NCBI GenBank assembly: GCA_030849065.1
Contig: JASAON010001321.1
Location: 1-12,872, forward strand
From: Jaenimonas drosophilae
Lineage: Eukaryota; Euglenozoa; Kinetoplastea; Trypanosomatida; Trypanosomatidae
Reading direction: 5' to 3'
Length of the DNA stretch: 12,872 bases
Shown here: piece after piece, positions 6,719-12,872 of the stretch
How positions within the stretch are numbered: position 1 is the stretch's first letter
Layout of the letters: each line of letters starts with the position of its first letter
Position numbers and translations under genes: made by a program
The notes under the pieces: model-generated
Database searches by the model: none
The model's input: only the letters and a program-made list of their open reading frames with translations
Told to the model about the DNA's origin: nothing

Positions 6719-7570
6719 ATGCATAAGGAGGCATCTCCACGAGATGGCGGCATCGCACCAAGTTACGGCCTTCTCGATGACTTTTACACCTCCACGACGT
6801 ACAACCCATCCAACCTCGTTGAGCAGTGGATGAGTCTGCGGCAGGAGTATGACCGCAACGCTGCCGCCATGGGCACCACCTTCAGCTCCCCAAGCAACAA
6901 CAACAACAACAATGGCCTCGCCACAAGCCGAAGCTTCGGTGGTGGGCGCTCCGCCACCCTCCGCGCCACATCACGTCGGGTATCGTGCGGTGGCGGCCAG
7001 CTCTCCAGCGGCGGCTCTGACGCCTTCTCGGATGGATCGAGCGAAACATCATCCAACGATAGCGCCTACGCACGTCATCGCCGCTATGACACCGCCATGG
7101 CCGCCTACCAAGCTGTGTGTGAGCCCTACCAACGCCATGTTGAGGTACAGCGGCAACACCGTTTCATGAACGAAACGAAGCGTCTTGGCCGTCCCTTCAT
7201 TCCTGCCAATGGCCGTTTGCCCGCGGATGTGCCAACGCGCCATCTTCTTGGTGATGCCGTGGCCGCCATCTATCGCGGTGTGCAGCGTGATTGGCCGGAG
7301 CTCCGGCCGAGCGTTGTCTCCACCGCCGAGGACCTCCTCGTCGTCTTCTTCCCACTGCGTGAGATGAAGCCGCATCAACGATCGATGGTGGTGCGGTACA
7401 TGAGTCGGAGCACCAAACGCAGTGAGGCGGTGCGGGAGTTTGGCCTCGTGCGGGTGGTGGAGGGTTGGGATGTGGAGACGTCAGATGGCCATCTCATGTT
7501 TACGCTGCGACCTCCGTGGGTGCCACGGGGCACCTTCATGCCTGCAGGGCACACACGCACATCATGTTGA
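6719..7570 (+). CDS. Unrecognised protein, 283 residues
   Basis: I do not recognise a family. The start is the ATG at 6719, first after the AG at 6673; in-frame GTG and TTG codons just upstream are not used as starts in eukaryotes. The N-terminal part (1-115) is mixed: a segment with Tyr/Asn and a probable helix near 30-45, then a disordered region rich in Ser, Gly and Arg with a run of six Asn at about 60-65. The C-terminal part (about 118-275) looks folded, with alternating hydrophobic and charged residues. It includes a helical stretch with several Arg/Gln, a probable strand-like LLVVFFPL segment, a basic helix and a closing region with Trp and Pro. No signal peptide or membrane segment is seen. 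Codon use matches the neighbours and the frame is intact, so this is a real gene. It may be a lineage-specific protein with a conserved C-terminal domain; no function is proposed. Confidence 0.82.
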   Translation: MHKEASPRDGGIAPSYGLLDDFYTSTTYNPSNLVEQWMSLRQEYDRNAAAMGTTFSSPSNNNNNNGLATSRSFGGGRSATLRATSRRVSCGGGQLSSGGSDAFSDGSSETSSNDSAYARHRRYDTAMAAYQAVCEPYQRHVEVQRQHRFMNETKRLGRPFIPANGRLPADVPTRHLLGDAVAAIYRGVQRDWPELRPSVVSTAEDLLVVFFPLREMKPHQRSMVVRYMSRSTKRSEAVREFGLVRVVEGWDVETSDGHLMFTLRPPWVPRGTFMPAGHTRTSC

Positions 7571-7592
7571 AGATGGGTCGTAGAGTTGTTGA

Positions 7593-7614
7593 TGGTGGTG
7601 GTGGTGGTGGTGGT
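7593..7614 (+). repeat. (GGT)n microsatellite after the stop codon
   Basis: About seven GGT units begin some 22 bases after the stop of the 6719 gene, in its likely 3'UTR. The same triplet encodes glycine runs within the neighbouring genes, so the repeat type is shared between coding and non-coding DNA here. Confidence 0.85.
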
Positions 7615-7908
7615 GCAATGTTGCGATTTCATCATTTATCATCATCATTGTGGGTGTAGATGTGTTTGGATGGAGGAAGCATGTACATCCCTCTCATCCT
7701 ATAGATGCCTGCAGATACAAAACGAAGAATTTTTTTCTTCTTCTTCTTCATGTTCGTGTTGTGGTGATGTTGCACCAGAGTGAGATGGACGTTGCTGAGT
7801 ACGCATCATGTGCCCCCCCCCCACTCCCCTCTTCTTCTCTCTCATGATCATTTATTCAGTAGCACCAACATCAGCGGCGTTGTTGGCAACCACGCTAAGC
7901 TCATCGTG

Positions 7909-7948
7909 TTTTTTTCTTTCTTCTGTATTCCTCCATCCACGTCATAAG
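7909..7948 (+). promoter_or_regulatory. Putative trans-splice acceptor for the 8035 gene
   Basis: A strong T/C tract at 7909-7932 is followed by the first AG at 7947-7948. The leader from there to 8034 is 86 bases with no ATG and contains a (CAA)n run. A closer AG at 8031-8032, after a short C/T stretch, would leave only two bases before the ATG and is less likely. Confidence 0.5.
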
Positions 7949-8034
7949 CTGAAGGCATAACAACAACAACAACAACGTTGCGCAACATTCTCAGCACCTC
8001 TAGATACATACCAATTCTTCTCTTGCCGCGAGAG

Positions 8035-9381
8035 ATGAACCCTGACGCATCCGCCTACACGCCCTCTTTTGCCTCGCGTGCGGTACGGCCACAGACCGCG
8101 CGAGGCCCACCAACAACAACCAAACATTCAGCGTGGGGCCGTACCGCACTCGATGATGCGTCGCGACCGCTGACAGCCGCGGAGAGGCTGCGCCAACTCC
8201 ACGGAAAGCCTAGTGAGCCACAAGCACCAACAACAACAACCGCAATGAGCTCCTCTTCACACAGCACACATTCACCTGCACCAACAGCAACAACCACACA
8301 TGTGTGGCACTACACAAAGGAGGAGATGTTGGCGATTGAGCCGCACGCGTTGGCCGCCATCGCGGAGGGCCCCATCGTGGATGAGCCGCCCTTCATCAAG
8401 ATCCCAGCGAGCTTCGCACCGCTTCTTCATCTGCCGCACGCGATGGAGTATGCGAACGTGGATGCGGCATGCGCATTGTTGGTGCATCGCCACTATCGAA
8501 GCCCACTCGCCGATCCTCCACCAACCTCATCATCATCATCCCCCAACCCCAACACAACAACAACAGCAGCAGCAACAAGAACAGGTGCTGCTGCATCGGC
8601 ACGTATTGATGCAGCAACAGAGATCCCCGTCGCTGCCCTACCCCTCTCTCCCTGCCTCATTTGCGAGCGTGGAGATGATCATCCGTGCACCCAAATCGCC
8701 GAGGCCGTTGCGAAGCTTCGTCGCGATGCGCTGAGCTCTCGTCTCGGTGCGTGCTTAATGCAGTCGCGTGAGGTGGTGGAGGCGCTGGTGCAGGTTTCCC
8801 TCGTCTTCGCATCGAAGCGTGGCAGCTTTCGTCTGCGCAGCCTCGCCGATCAGCATCCGCACATCGCCACACGTGTGCTCGAGTACCTCTGCGGTGAGGG
8901 CTACCACATTCCGCTGCCAACACCAACACAACACGAGGAATGGGCGAGGATGAACGCCATGCTGCGCTTCGACGCCCTCCGCGACAACACCACGCGCATC
9001 AAGACGGACCTCTCCCGCCACTGGCGCCGCCGCCACACCCAGTTTGAGCACTTTGTGTGCTTCTTCAGCTTCCGAGATGACCGCCCACGTGGGGACGCAA
9101 AGAACATCCTCACCCGCTCCACCAAACCTGCCATGGTTGCCATCCTCAGCGGCGATGCGCACGCACTCTTCTTGCTCGATCAGCTTGGATTCTTTGTTCC
9201 GCCACACTACTACTGGGAGCTCTTCCCGTACATGTCGCAGGCTCTCGGCGGTGAAGGTACGCCGGCGCAACGCTCGATGCAGCACCTCGCGCACTATCTC
9301 GCAAGTAGGCGGGCGGCATCGGGGGAGGTTTTGTACGACCCGGTGGATTATGCCTCGTGCAGAACCTTGATGGCCAAGTAG
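8035..9381 (+). CDS. Unrecognised protein with a 4E-binding-like motif
   Basis: This 448-residue protein has no family I can name. The start is the ATG at 8035, first after the acceptor-like AG at 7948; an in-frame TTG at 7978 is not a credible eukaryotic start. The first 90 residues are Thr/Ser/Pro-rich and probably disordered. Tyr93 begins YTKEEMLAI, which fits the eIF4E-binding pattern Tyr-x4-(Leu/Met)-hydrophobic and closely resembles the motif of the animal repressor 4E-T. A second disordered, Pro/Ser/Thr/Ala-rich stretch follows at about 160-200. From about 205 to 430 the sequence looks like an alpha-helical domain, with a Cys pair (CLIC) at its start and several aromatic-rich helices. 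No signal peptide or membrane segment is seen. The likely role, if the motif works, is binding a cap-binding eIF4E and tuning translation; this is inference. Kinetoplastids are known to have several eIF4E proteins and 4E-interacting proteins, but I cannot assign this one to a known member. Confidence 0.82.
   Translation: MNPDASAYTPSFASRAVRPQTARGPPTTTKHSAWGRTALDDASRPLTAAERLRQLHGKPSEPQAPTTTTAMSSSSHSTHSPAPTATTTHVWHYTKEEMLAIEPHALAAIAEGPIVDEPPFIKIPASFAPLLHLPHAMEYANVDAACALLVHRHYRSPLADPPPTSSSSSPNPNTTTTAAATRTGAAASARIDAATEIPVAALPLSPCLICERGDDHPCTQIAEAVAKLRRDALSSRLGACLMQSREVVEALVQVSLVFASKRGSFRLRSLADQHPHIATRVLEYLCGEGYHIPLPTPTQHEEWARMNAMLRFDALRDNTTRIKTDLSRHWRRRHTQFEHFVCFFSFRDDRPRGDAKNILTRSTKPAMVAILSGDAHALFLLDQLGFFVPPHYYWELFPYMSQALGGEGTPAQRSMQHLAHYLASRRAASGEVLYDPVDYASCRTLMAK
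8078..8149 (+). repeat. 13-bp perfect inverted repeat within a coding region
   Basis: Bases 8078-8090 are the exact reverse complement of 8137-8149, separated by 46 bases. The arms are GC-rich (GTGCGGTACGGCC on the left) and lie 43 bases downstream of the start codon of the 8035 gene, so the mRNA could form a stable stem there. Confidence 0.85.
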
Positions 9382-9382
9382 C

Positions 9383-9407
9383 GTTGTGTTGTGTTGTGTT
9401 GTGTTGT
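9383..9407 (+). repeat. Five tandem GTTGT units
   Basis: Five exact copies of the pentamer GTTGT start one base after the TAG stop of the 8035 gene. It is a simple microsatellite in the likely 3'UTR. Confidence 0.95.
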
Positions 9408-9641
9408 GCCAGTGGTACAACACACACACACACAGAGAGAGAGAGAGAAGCCACAACGGTAGGACGTGTGCGTGTGTGCGTGCGTCATGCGCACGTCCAT
9501 CCAAACATTCTATTTCCTTCATCAACCCCAACAACAAGATGTGTGCTGCTCATCCATCTCTCGTCATCTGTGAGTCTGTGTGTTGTGGTACCACGATGTT
9601 CTGCATCATCATCATCATCATCTTCATCTTCACCATCATCG

Positions 9642-9661
9642 TTTTTTTTTTTTCGGTGTAG
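9642..9661 (+). promoter_or_regulatory. Acceptor-like site, T12 then AG
   Basis: Twelve T are followed by a short stretch and AG at 9660-9661. Used as the acceptor for CDC20, it would give a 222-base leader without ATG. The site at 9855 is the alternative, and both lead to the same first ATG. Confidence 0.4.
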
Positions 9662-9821
9662 CTCAACCACACAAGACGGAGGACGTCGTTGGTTGCGTGC
9701 AAACGTTCCTTCTTTTCCTGTATTCCTGAATACTTCCCCCCCGACACACACACAGACTCACACACTCACACGAATTCATTCAATTCAGATACGTGCCGTG
9801 GTCGTCGTTTGTGCGCGGCTG

Positions 9822-9855
9822 CTTCTTTTTCTTTTTTCTGCGTTCATCCGCGCAG
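9822..9855 (+). promoter_or_regulatory. Putative trans-splice acceptor for CDC20
   Basis: A T/C tract at 9822-9839 is followed by the first AG at 9854-9855. The leader would be 28 bases long, and the first ATG is at 9884, which is the chosen start. Confidence 0.5.
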
Positions 9856-9883
9856 AATAGGTCAGAGGTGTTGTTGTGCCAGA

Positions 9884-12259
9884 ATGCGTCAGTGGTCCAT
9901 GGATCTCACCGGGGATTCCCCCGGGCGCCAACTTGCGGAGCCGCCGTTGCGCTCACGTCGCAACATCAACTGCCCCGATGACGCAACATCCATGCGCATC
10001 AAGGGAGGTGGTAGCAGCAGCACCATCTACACACGTCCTGCGCGCTCATCCACCACCACCGTCGAAGCATATGGCTCCACGCAGCCACACAACAATTACA
10101 ACAACAACAACAACAACTTTAGCAACACGAGGACGATGATGATTATGGCCGAGGATGATGAGCTCCCGCGACCTGTACGTCTCAGCCGTCACATCCCACA
10201 GCGCGAGGGGCCCGCCGACATGGATCTCTCCGCCTACAACCTTCTTGTTGGCAGTGGCGGCAGTGGTCTCGTGCCAAGCTGCACACCAACAACAACCACC
10301 ACAACAACAACAAGTGCAGGAGCCAACCTCTCTTCCGTCCATGGCGGATTCTTGCGCCACACCGCCACACCACCTCCGAGCCTATCCGCCAGTGTTTCTG
10401 AATCCATGGTCTCTGACGATTCAGCCTACATGAGCTCACTTTACAACGATCTCCTCGCCGAGCAGCTCATCAACCGTGGCGCCGATCTCTCCGCCACACG
10501 CGACGGTGGCGTTGGCGTTGCTGTGGTTGGCGGAGGTGGCGCTGGTGGCCGCCCAGCGAGCCCAACCGCGACGGAGATGAGCGCTGGACGACGTCTCGGT
10601 GGCGATGTACTCCGCTTCGGCAGCCCATCTCACGGAGGTGCTGCACCAACTTCTGGTGTTGGTGCCTCTCTCAACATTGAAGCAAGTGGCATCTTGCCTG
10701 CCTCTCCGAGCCTCGGCCATCTTCACACGCCGCAAAGCCCCGTGTTGGGCTCGCCCTTTTTTCTCACGAGCCGCACGCGTCGTGGTGGTGGTGGTGGCGG
10801 TGGTGTCAGCGGGAGTGGCGCCAGTGGCACAAGCGGTGCCGGTGTTGGCCTCATGAGCGGAGGTGGCGGGGGTGGTGGTACATCCTCGCGTCTTTGGATG
10901 AGCGCCAACCCGGAACGTGTTCTTGACGCCCCAAACTTCCCGCGACGAGCCCGCCAACTTCTTCACTGGGGCAGCAACAACCAAATCGTGATTGGCCTCC
11001 GCAACACCCTGTATACGTGGAGCGCGACCACGGCACAGTCGGGCAAGCTCCTTGAGCTGCAGGATGATGCCAGCAACAACAACAACAACAACAGCAGTGG
11101 TGGTGGTGGTGGCACTATTCGATGCCTGAGTTGGCTCCATCGCTGCTCGTGTGTGGCGATGGGCATCGATGGCTCCACCGTTGGCATCTTTGATTGCCGC
11201 GCCGAATCATTTCTGCGAACGTTGCGGCTTCCGCAAGATGAGGAAGCGGTGGGACTCGCCACCAACGGGCCCATCCTCGCCGTCGCAACAGCCACCACCA
11301 ACAACAACAGCAACAACACCTCCTCCGGTGTTGGTGTGGCACGCATCTTTGATTTGCGCCAAAAGAACGCCCACGTGGCACTCTTTTCTGGTTTTCATGA
11401 TGGCCAGATATCATCGCTGCACTACTCGAGTGCGGAGCCCTACTACCTCGCCACGGGTGGTGATGATGGAGGCATTGGGGTCTGGGACCTGCGCCAACAT
11501 CACTGCCCGCGCTATGCGATGCCCAACATTCATCGTGGTCCGGTACCCGCGCTGCACTGGAGCAACGCACGGCGTAGCCGCATCTACTCTGGAGGTGCGG
11601 ATGGGGTGGTTTGTGTGCTTGACACACACGCACATCCGTTTCCGGCCAACACCGCCGATGCCGATGATGCGGAGGATGATGATGATGTGCTCCTCTACGA
11701 CGATGAGCGCCATGGCGGGGTACGTGGTGGTGGTGGTGGTGGAAGTGGGGCGTCGGCCGCCGCGCGCGCCGCACACGCCGCGGGATTTGTGGTGCGCGCC
11801 GTAAACTCACACCTCCCCATCTCCGGCATCGTGTGCCAAGCGAGCAACAACGTTGGTGTTCGTGGAGGTGGTGGTGGTGGTGATGCGAACCTGGAGCACA
11901 TCGTCACCGCGCACCGCCAACAGGGCCAACTTCAGCTCCGCCATGGCACCAGCTTGGTCCTCCACGGCATCTCACGCGCCACCGCGTGCGACGCAGATCT
12001 GAGCTGCATCACCGCCGCCCCCGATGGCGAGCAGGTGTGTGCCGCACAGGATGATGAAACACTCAAGTTCTGGCGTATGTTTCCGCCATCACAGGATGCA
12101 CAGATGGGCAGTGGTAGAAGCAAGTACGGGCGTTGTCTTGGCAGCTATGCCAGCAACAACAACAACAACAACAACAGTGGTGGCGGTGGTACATCATCGT
12201 CAAGCTCGCGCCATCCACATCGCGACCCCTTCTTCAAGTTGGAGGAGCAGCTTCGATGA
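9884..12259 (+). CDS. CDC20: CDC20/CDH1-family APC/C activator
   Basis: This 791-residue WD40 protein belongs to the CDC20/CDH1 family, which brings substrates to the anaphase-promoting complex to drive exit from mitosis. Near residue 101 is SRHIPQR, matching the C-box (Asp-Arg-Phe/Tyr-Ile-Pro-x-Arg) in four of its six fixed positions, followed by the usual hydrophobic stretch. A Gly/Ser/Thr-rich spacer then leads to the hallmark entry into the propeller, RVLDAPNF (345-352). Seven blades can be traced to about residue 735. The last contains DDETLKFW, very close to the family's DETLRFW. Blades and linkers carry Asn, Gly and Asp runs, which explains the excess over the usual 450-600 residues. 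The chain ends Leu-Arg, resembling the Ile-Arg tail that docks on the APC/C. No KEN box or clear Mad2-binding motif was seen. The family call is firm, but CDC20 versus CDH1 cannot be decided by eye. The start at 9884 is the first ATG after both candidate acceptors; the open frame upstream lacks any ATG. Confidence 0.92.
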   Translation: MRQWSMDLTGDSPGRQLAEPPLRSRRNINCPDDATSMRIKGGGSSSTIYTRPARSSTTTVEAYGSTQPHNNYNNNNNNFSNTRTMMIMAEDDELPRPVRLSRHIPQREGPADMDLSAYNLLVGSGGSGLVPSCTPTTTTTTTTSAGANLSSVHGGFLRHTATPPPSLSASVSESMVSDDSAYMSSLYNDLLAEQLINRGADLSATRDGGVGVAVVGGGGAGGRPASPTATEMSAGRRLGGDVLRFGSPSHGGAAPTSGVGASLNIEASGILPASPSLGHLHTPQSPVLGSPFFLTSRTRRGGGGGGGVSGSGASGTSGAGVGLMSGGGGGGGTSSRLWMSANPERVLDAPNFPRRARQLLHWGSNNQIVIGLRNTLYTWSATTAQSGKLLELQDDASNNNNNNSSGGGGGTIRCLSWLHRCSCVAMGIDGSTVGIFDCRAESFLRTLRLPQDEEAVGLATNGPILAVATATTNNNSNNTSSGVGVARIFDLRQKNAHVALFSGFHDGQISSLHYSSAEPYYLATGGDDGGIGVWDLRQHHCPRYAMPNIHRGPVPALHWSNARRSRIYSGGADGVVCVLDTHAHPFPANTADADDAEDDDDVLLYDDERHGGVRGGGGGGSGASAAARAAHAAGFVVRAVNSHLPISGIVCQASNNVGVRGGGGGGDANLEHIVTAHRQQGQLQLRHGTSLVLHGISRATACDADLSCITAAPDGEQVCAAQDDETLKFWRMFPPSQDAQMGSGRSKYGRCLGSYASNNNNNNNSGGGGTSSSSSRHPHRDPFFKLEEQLR

Positions 12260-12380
12260 GAGAGGTGCCACGGTTGCGTAGTACCTACGTACGTGTGTGT
12301 GCGTGTGTCAGGACAAGAAAGATACAAGAATATCGTCGTGACAACGTACAACAACAAGACGAGGTAGAAGCTGCTGCTGA

Positions 12381-12411
12381 TTTTTTTTTCTCACCTGTTT
12401 TTCGTTTATAG
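12381..12411 (+). promoter_or_regulatory. Acceptor-like site after CDC20
   Basis: Nine T and a C/T-rich continuation end in ATAG, with AG at 12410-12411. The first ATG after it (12434) opens only 11 codons, so either this is not the acceptor of the next gene or that gene has an upstream open frame in its leader. Confidence 0.35.
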
Positions 12412-12784
12412 ATCGTGGCTCCACTCGCCGCCCATGTACGATGATGCCGCCGCAGTCAACGATGGATGATCATCATCATCATCATCATCACGATTGCTGT
12501 TCCTTTTTTTTTTCTCTTTATTTGTTGGCGGCACGTATGGCGTGGAGCATCACCGTTTACCATCAATCCGCAACGATGGTTGTGCCGTCTTTATCACCAA
12601 CAACATCCATCATCATCATCATCTTATTCGTCATGTGCATGTACGTGCAACAGGAGCAATGATGATGATGATGATGATGATGGTCGTTGCAGAAGAAGAC
12701 CCCCGAGAGAGAGCACTAGCCTCTAATAGTTTGTGGACGGTGTGTGCAGCTGCGTGAGAGCGTTGCGCATGACAGAGATGAAAA

Positions 12785-12872
12785 ATGAAGGCGTTGCTCA
12801 ACATCATCTTACATCCACGCTCACTCTCCACGCGCGCCGCACACATCTCCACGGATTCATCACTCACCAATT
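12785..12872 (+). CDS. Possible 5' end of a further gene
   Basis: An ATG at 12785 opens a frame that runs off the window after 29 codons. The codons favour C or G at the third position, as the real genes here do. The peptide starts MKALLNIILHPRSLSTR, which is basic and amphipathic like a mitochondrial presequence. The overlapping frame from the ATG at 12769 is also open to the end but has less similar codon use. With so little sequence this is only a suggestion; no clear pyrimidine tract directly precedes it, although an AG is present at 12748-12749. Confidence 0.25.
   Translation, partial: MKALLNIILHPRSLSTRAAHISTDSSLTN

Larger units (their letters stand above)
7571..8034 (+). other. Spacer before the 8035 gene
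   Basis: This 464-base spacer has no supported gene. It holds a (GGT)n run at 7593-7614 soon after the previous stop, a T/C tract near 7730-7750, a run of ten C at 7813-7822 followed by C/T-rich sequence, the acceptor-like T/C tract at 7909-7932, and a (CAA)n-type run at 7959-7976 in the predicted leader of the next gene. Confidence 0.6.
9382..9883 (+). other. Spacer upstream of the CDC20 gene
   Basis: This 502-base spacer has no supported gene. It starts with a GTTGT pentamer repeat directly after the stop, then (CA)n/(GA)n at about 9418-9450, a (CAT)n-rich stretch at 9604-9640, a run of twelve T at 9642-9653 with AG at 9660-9661, further C/T-rich sequence, and a second T/C tract at 9822-9839 with AG at 9854-9855. 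No ATG occurs between 9662 and 9883. Confidence 0.6.
12260..12872 (+). other. Region downstream of CDC20
   Basis: This 613-base stretch holds the CDC20 3'UTR and an acceptor-like site (T9 at 12381-12389, C/T to 12407, AG at 12410-12411). A (CAT)n run at 12469-12490 is matched by a complementary (ATG)n run at 12659-12682. A second T-rich tract lies at 12503-12520. Open frames between 12430 and 12760 are short and made of repeats. A possible new gene start lies at the right edge. Confidence 0.55.

Noticed and set aside
7978..8034. Extension of the 8035 gene to a TTG at 7978.
   Set aside because: TTG is not a likely eukaryotic start, and the ATG at 8035 is the first ATG after the acceptor-like AG.
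9357..9860. A 167-codon open frame spanning the spacer before CDC20.
   Set aside because: It begins inside the preceding gene in another frame and encodes Thr/His/Ser/Phe repeats from microsatellites and pyrimidine tracts.
9689..9883. Extension of the CDC20 frame upstream to 9689.
   Set aside because: It starts at TTG, has no ATG before 9884 and runs through pyrimidine tracts and CA repeats typical of a spacer.
10436..11140. - strand open frames of more than 230 codons opposite CDC20 (10436-11140 and 11115-11810).
   Set aside because: They are the complement of Gly/Asn-rich CDC20 coding sequence and consist of Ala, Thr, Pro, His and Val repeats.
12434..12469. An 11-codon open frame just after the acceptor-like AG at 12411.
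   Set aside because: It is too short to support as a gene; at most it is an upstream open frame.
1..12872. The cluster as a functional operon or a new multi-gene system.
   Set aside because: The recognisable members act in unrelated processes, and co-directional unrelated genes are normal for kinetoplastid clusters.

Overview
The window looks like nuclear DNA of a kinetoplastid-type protist, and a free-living bodonid-like lineage would fit. This is inferred, with moderate confidence. All recognisable genes lie on the + strand, are uninterrupted by introns and follow one another at 0.3-0.7 kb spacing. Each complete gene is preceded by a pyrimidine tract, then the first AG, then a leader without ATG, ending at the chosen start. 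That is the layout expected for polycistronic transcription resolved by spliced-leader trans-splicing. The spliced leader itself is not in the window, so the mechanism is not proven. Coding regions are fairly GC-rich at third positions. Both genes and spacers carry many microsatellites: (CA)n/(GT)n, (ATG)n/(CAT)n, (AAC)n and (GGT)n. In the proteins these appear as Asn, Gln, His, Thr and Gly runs.

Layout from left to right: (1) 1-885, the 3' part of a gene for a single-pass membrane protein with a 12-cysteine C-terminal domain. (2) 1195-3942, MSH2, the mismatch-repair MutS homologue, complete. (3) 4639-6291, an ABHD17-type alpha/beta serine hydrolase with an N-myristoylation signal and a roughly 180-residue low-complexity block between its catalytic Asp and His. 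(4) 6719-7570, an unrecognised 283-residue protein. (5) 8035-9381, an unrecognised 448-residue protein with a striking 4E-T-like eIF4E-binding motif near its N-terminus. (6) 9884-12259, a CDC20/CDH1-family activator of the anaphase-promoting complex, with a divergent C-box, seven WD40 blades and an IR-like tail. (7) 12260-12872, the region after CDC20, containing a further acceptor-like site and possibly the first 29 codons of another gene at the right edge.

The genes do not form a functional pathway. Neighbours in kinetoplastid directional clusters are usually unrelated, and DNA repair, protein depalmitoylation, possible translation control and cell-cycle control fit that pattern. I found no CRISPR array, transposon, rRNA or tRNA, and no convincing new multi-gene system. 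The most interesting points are the split catalytic triad of the hydrolase with its possible dual lipid anchor, the 4E-binding motif, the altered C-box, two candidate acceptors framing an in-frame upstream ATG before MSH2, the 371-base ATG-free leader before the hydrolase, and several inverted repeats.
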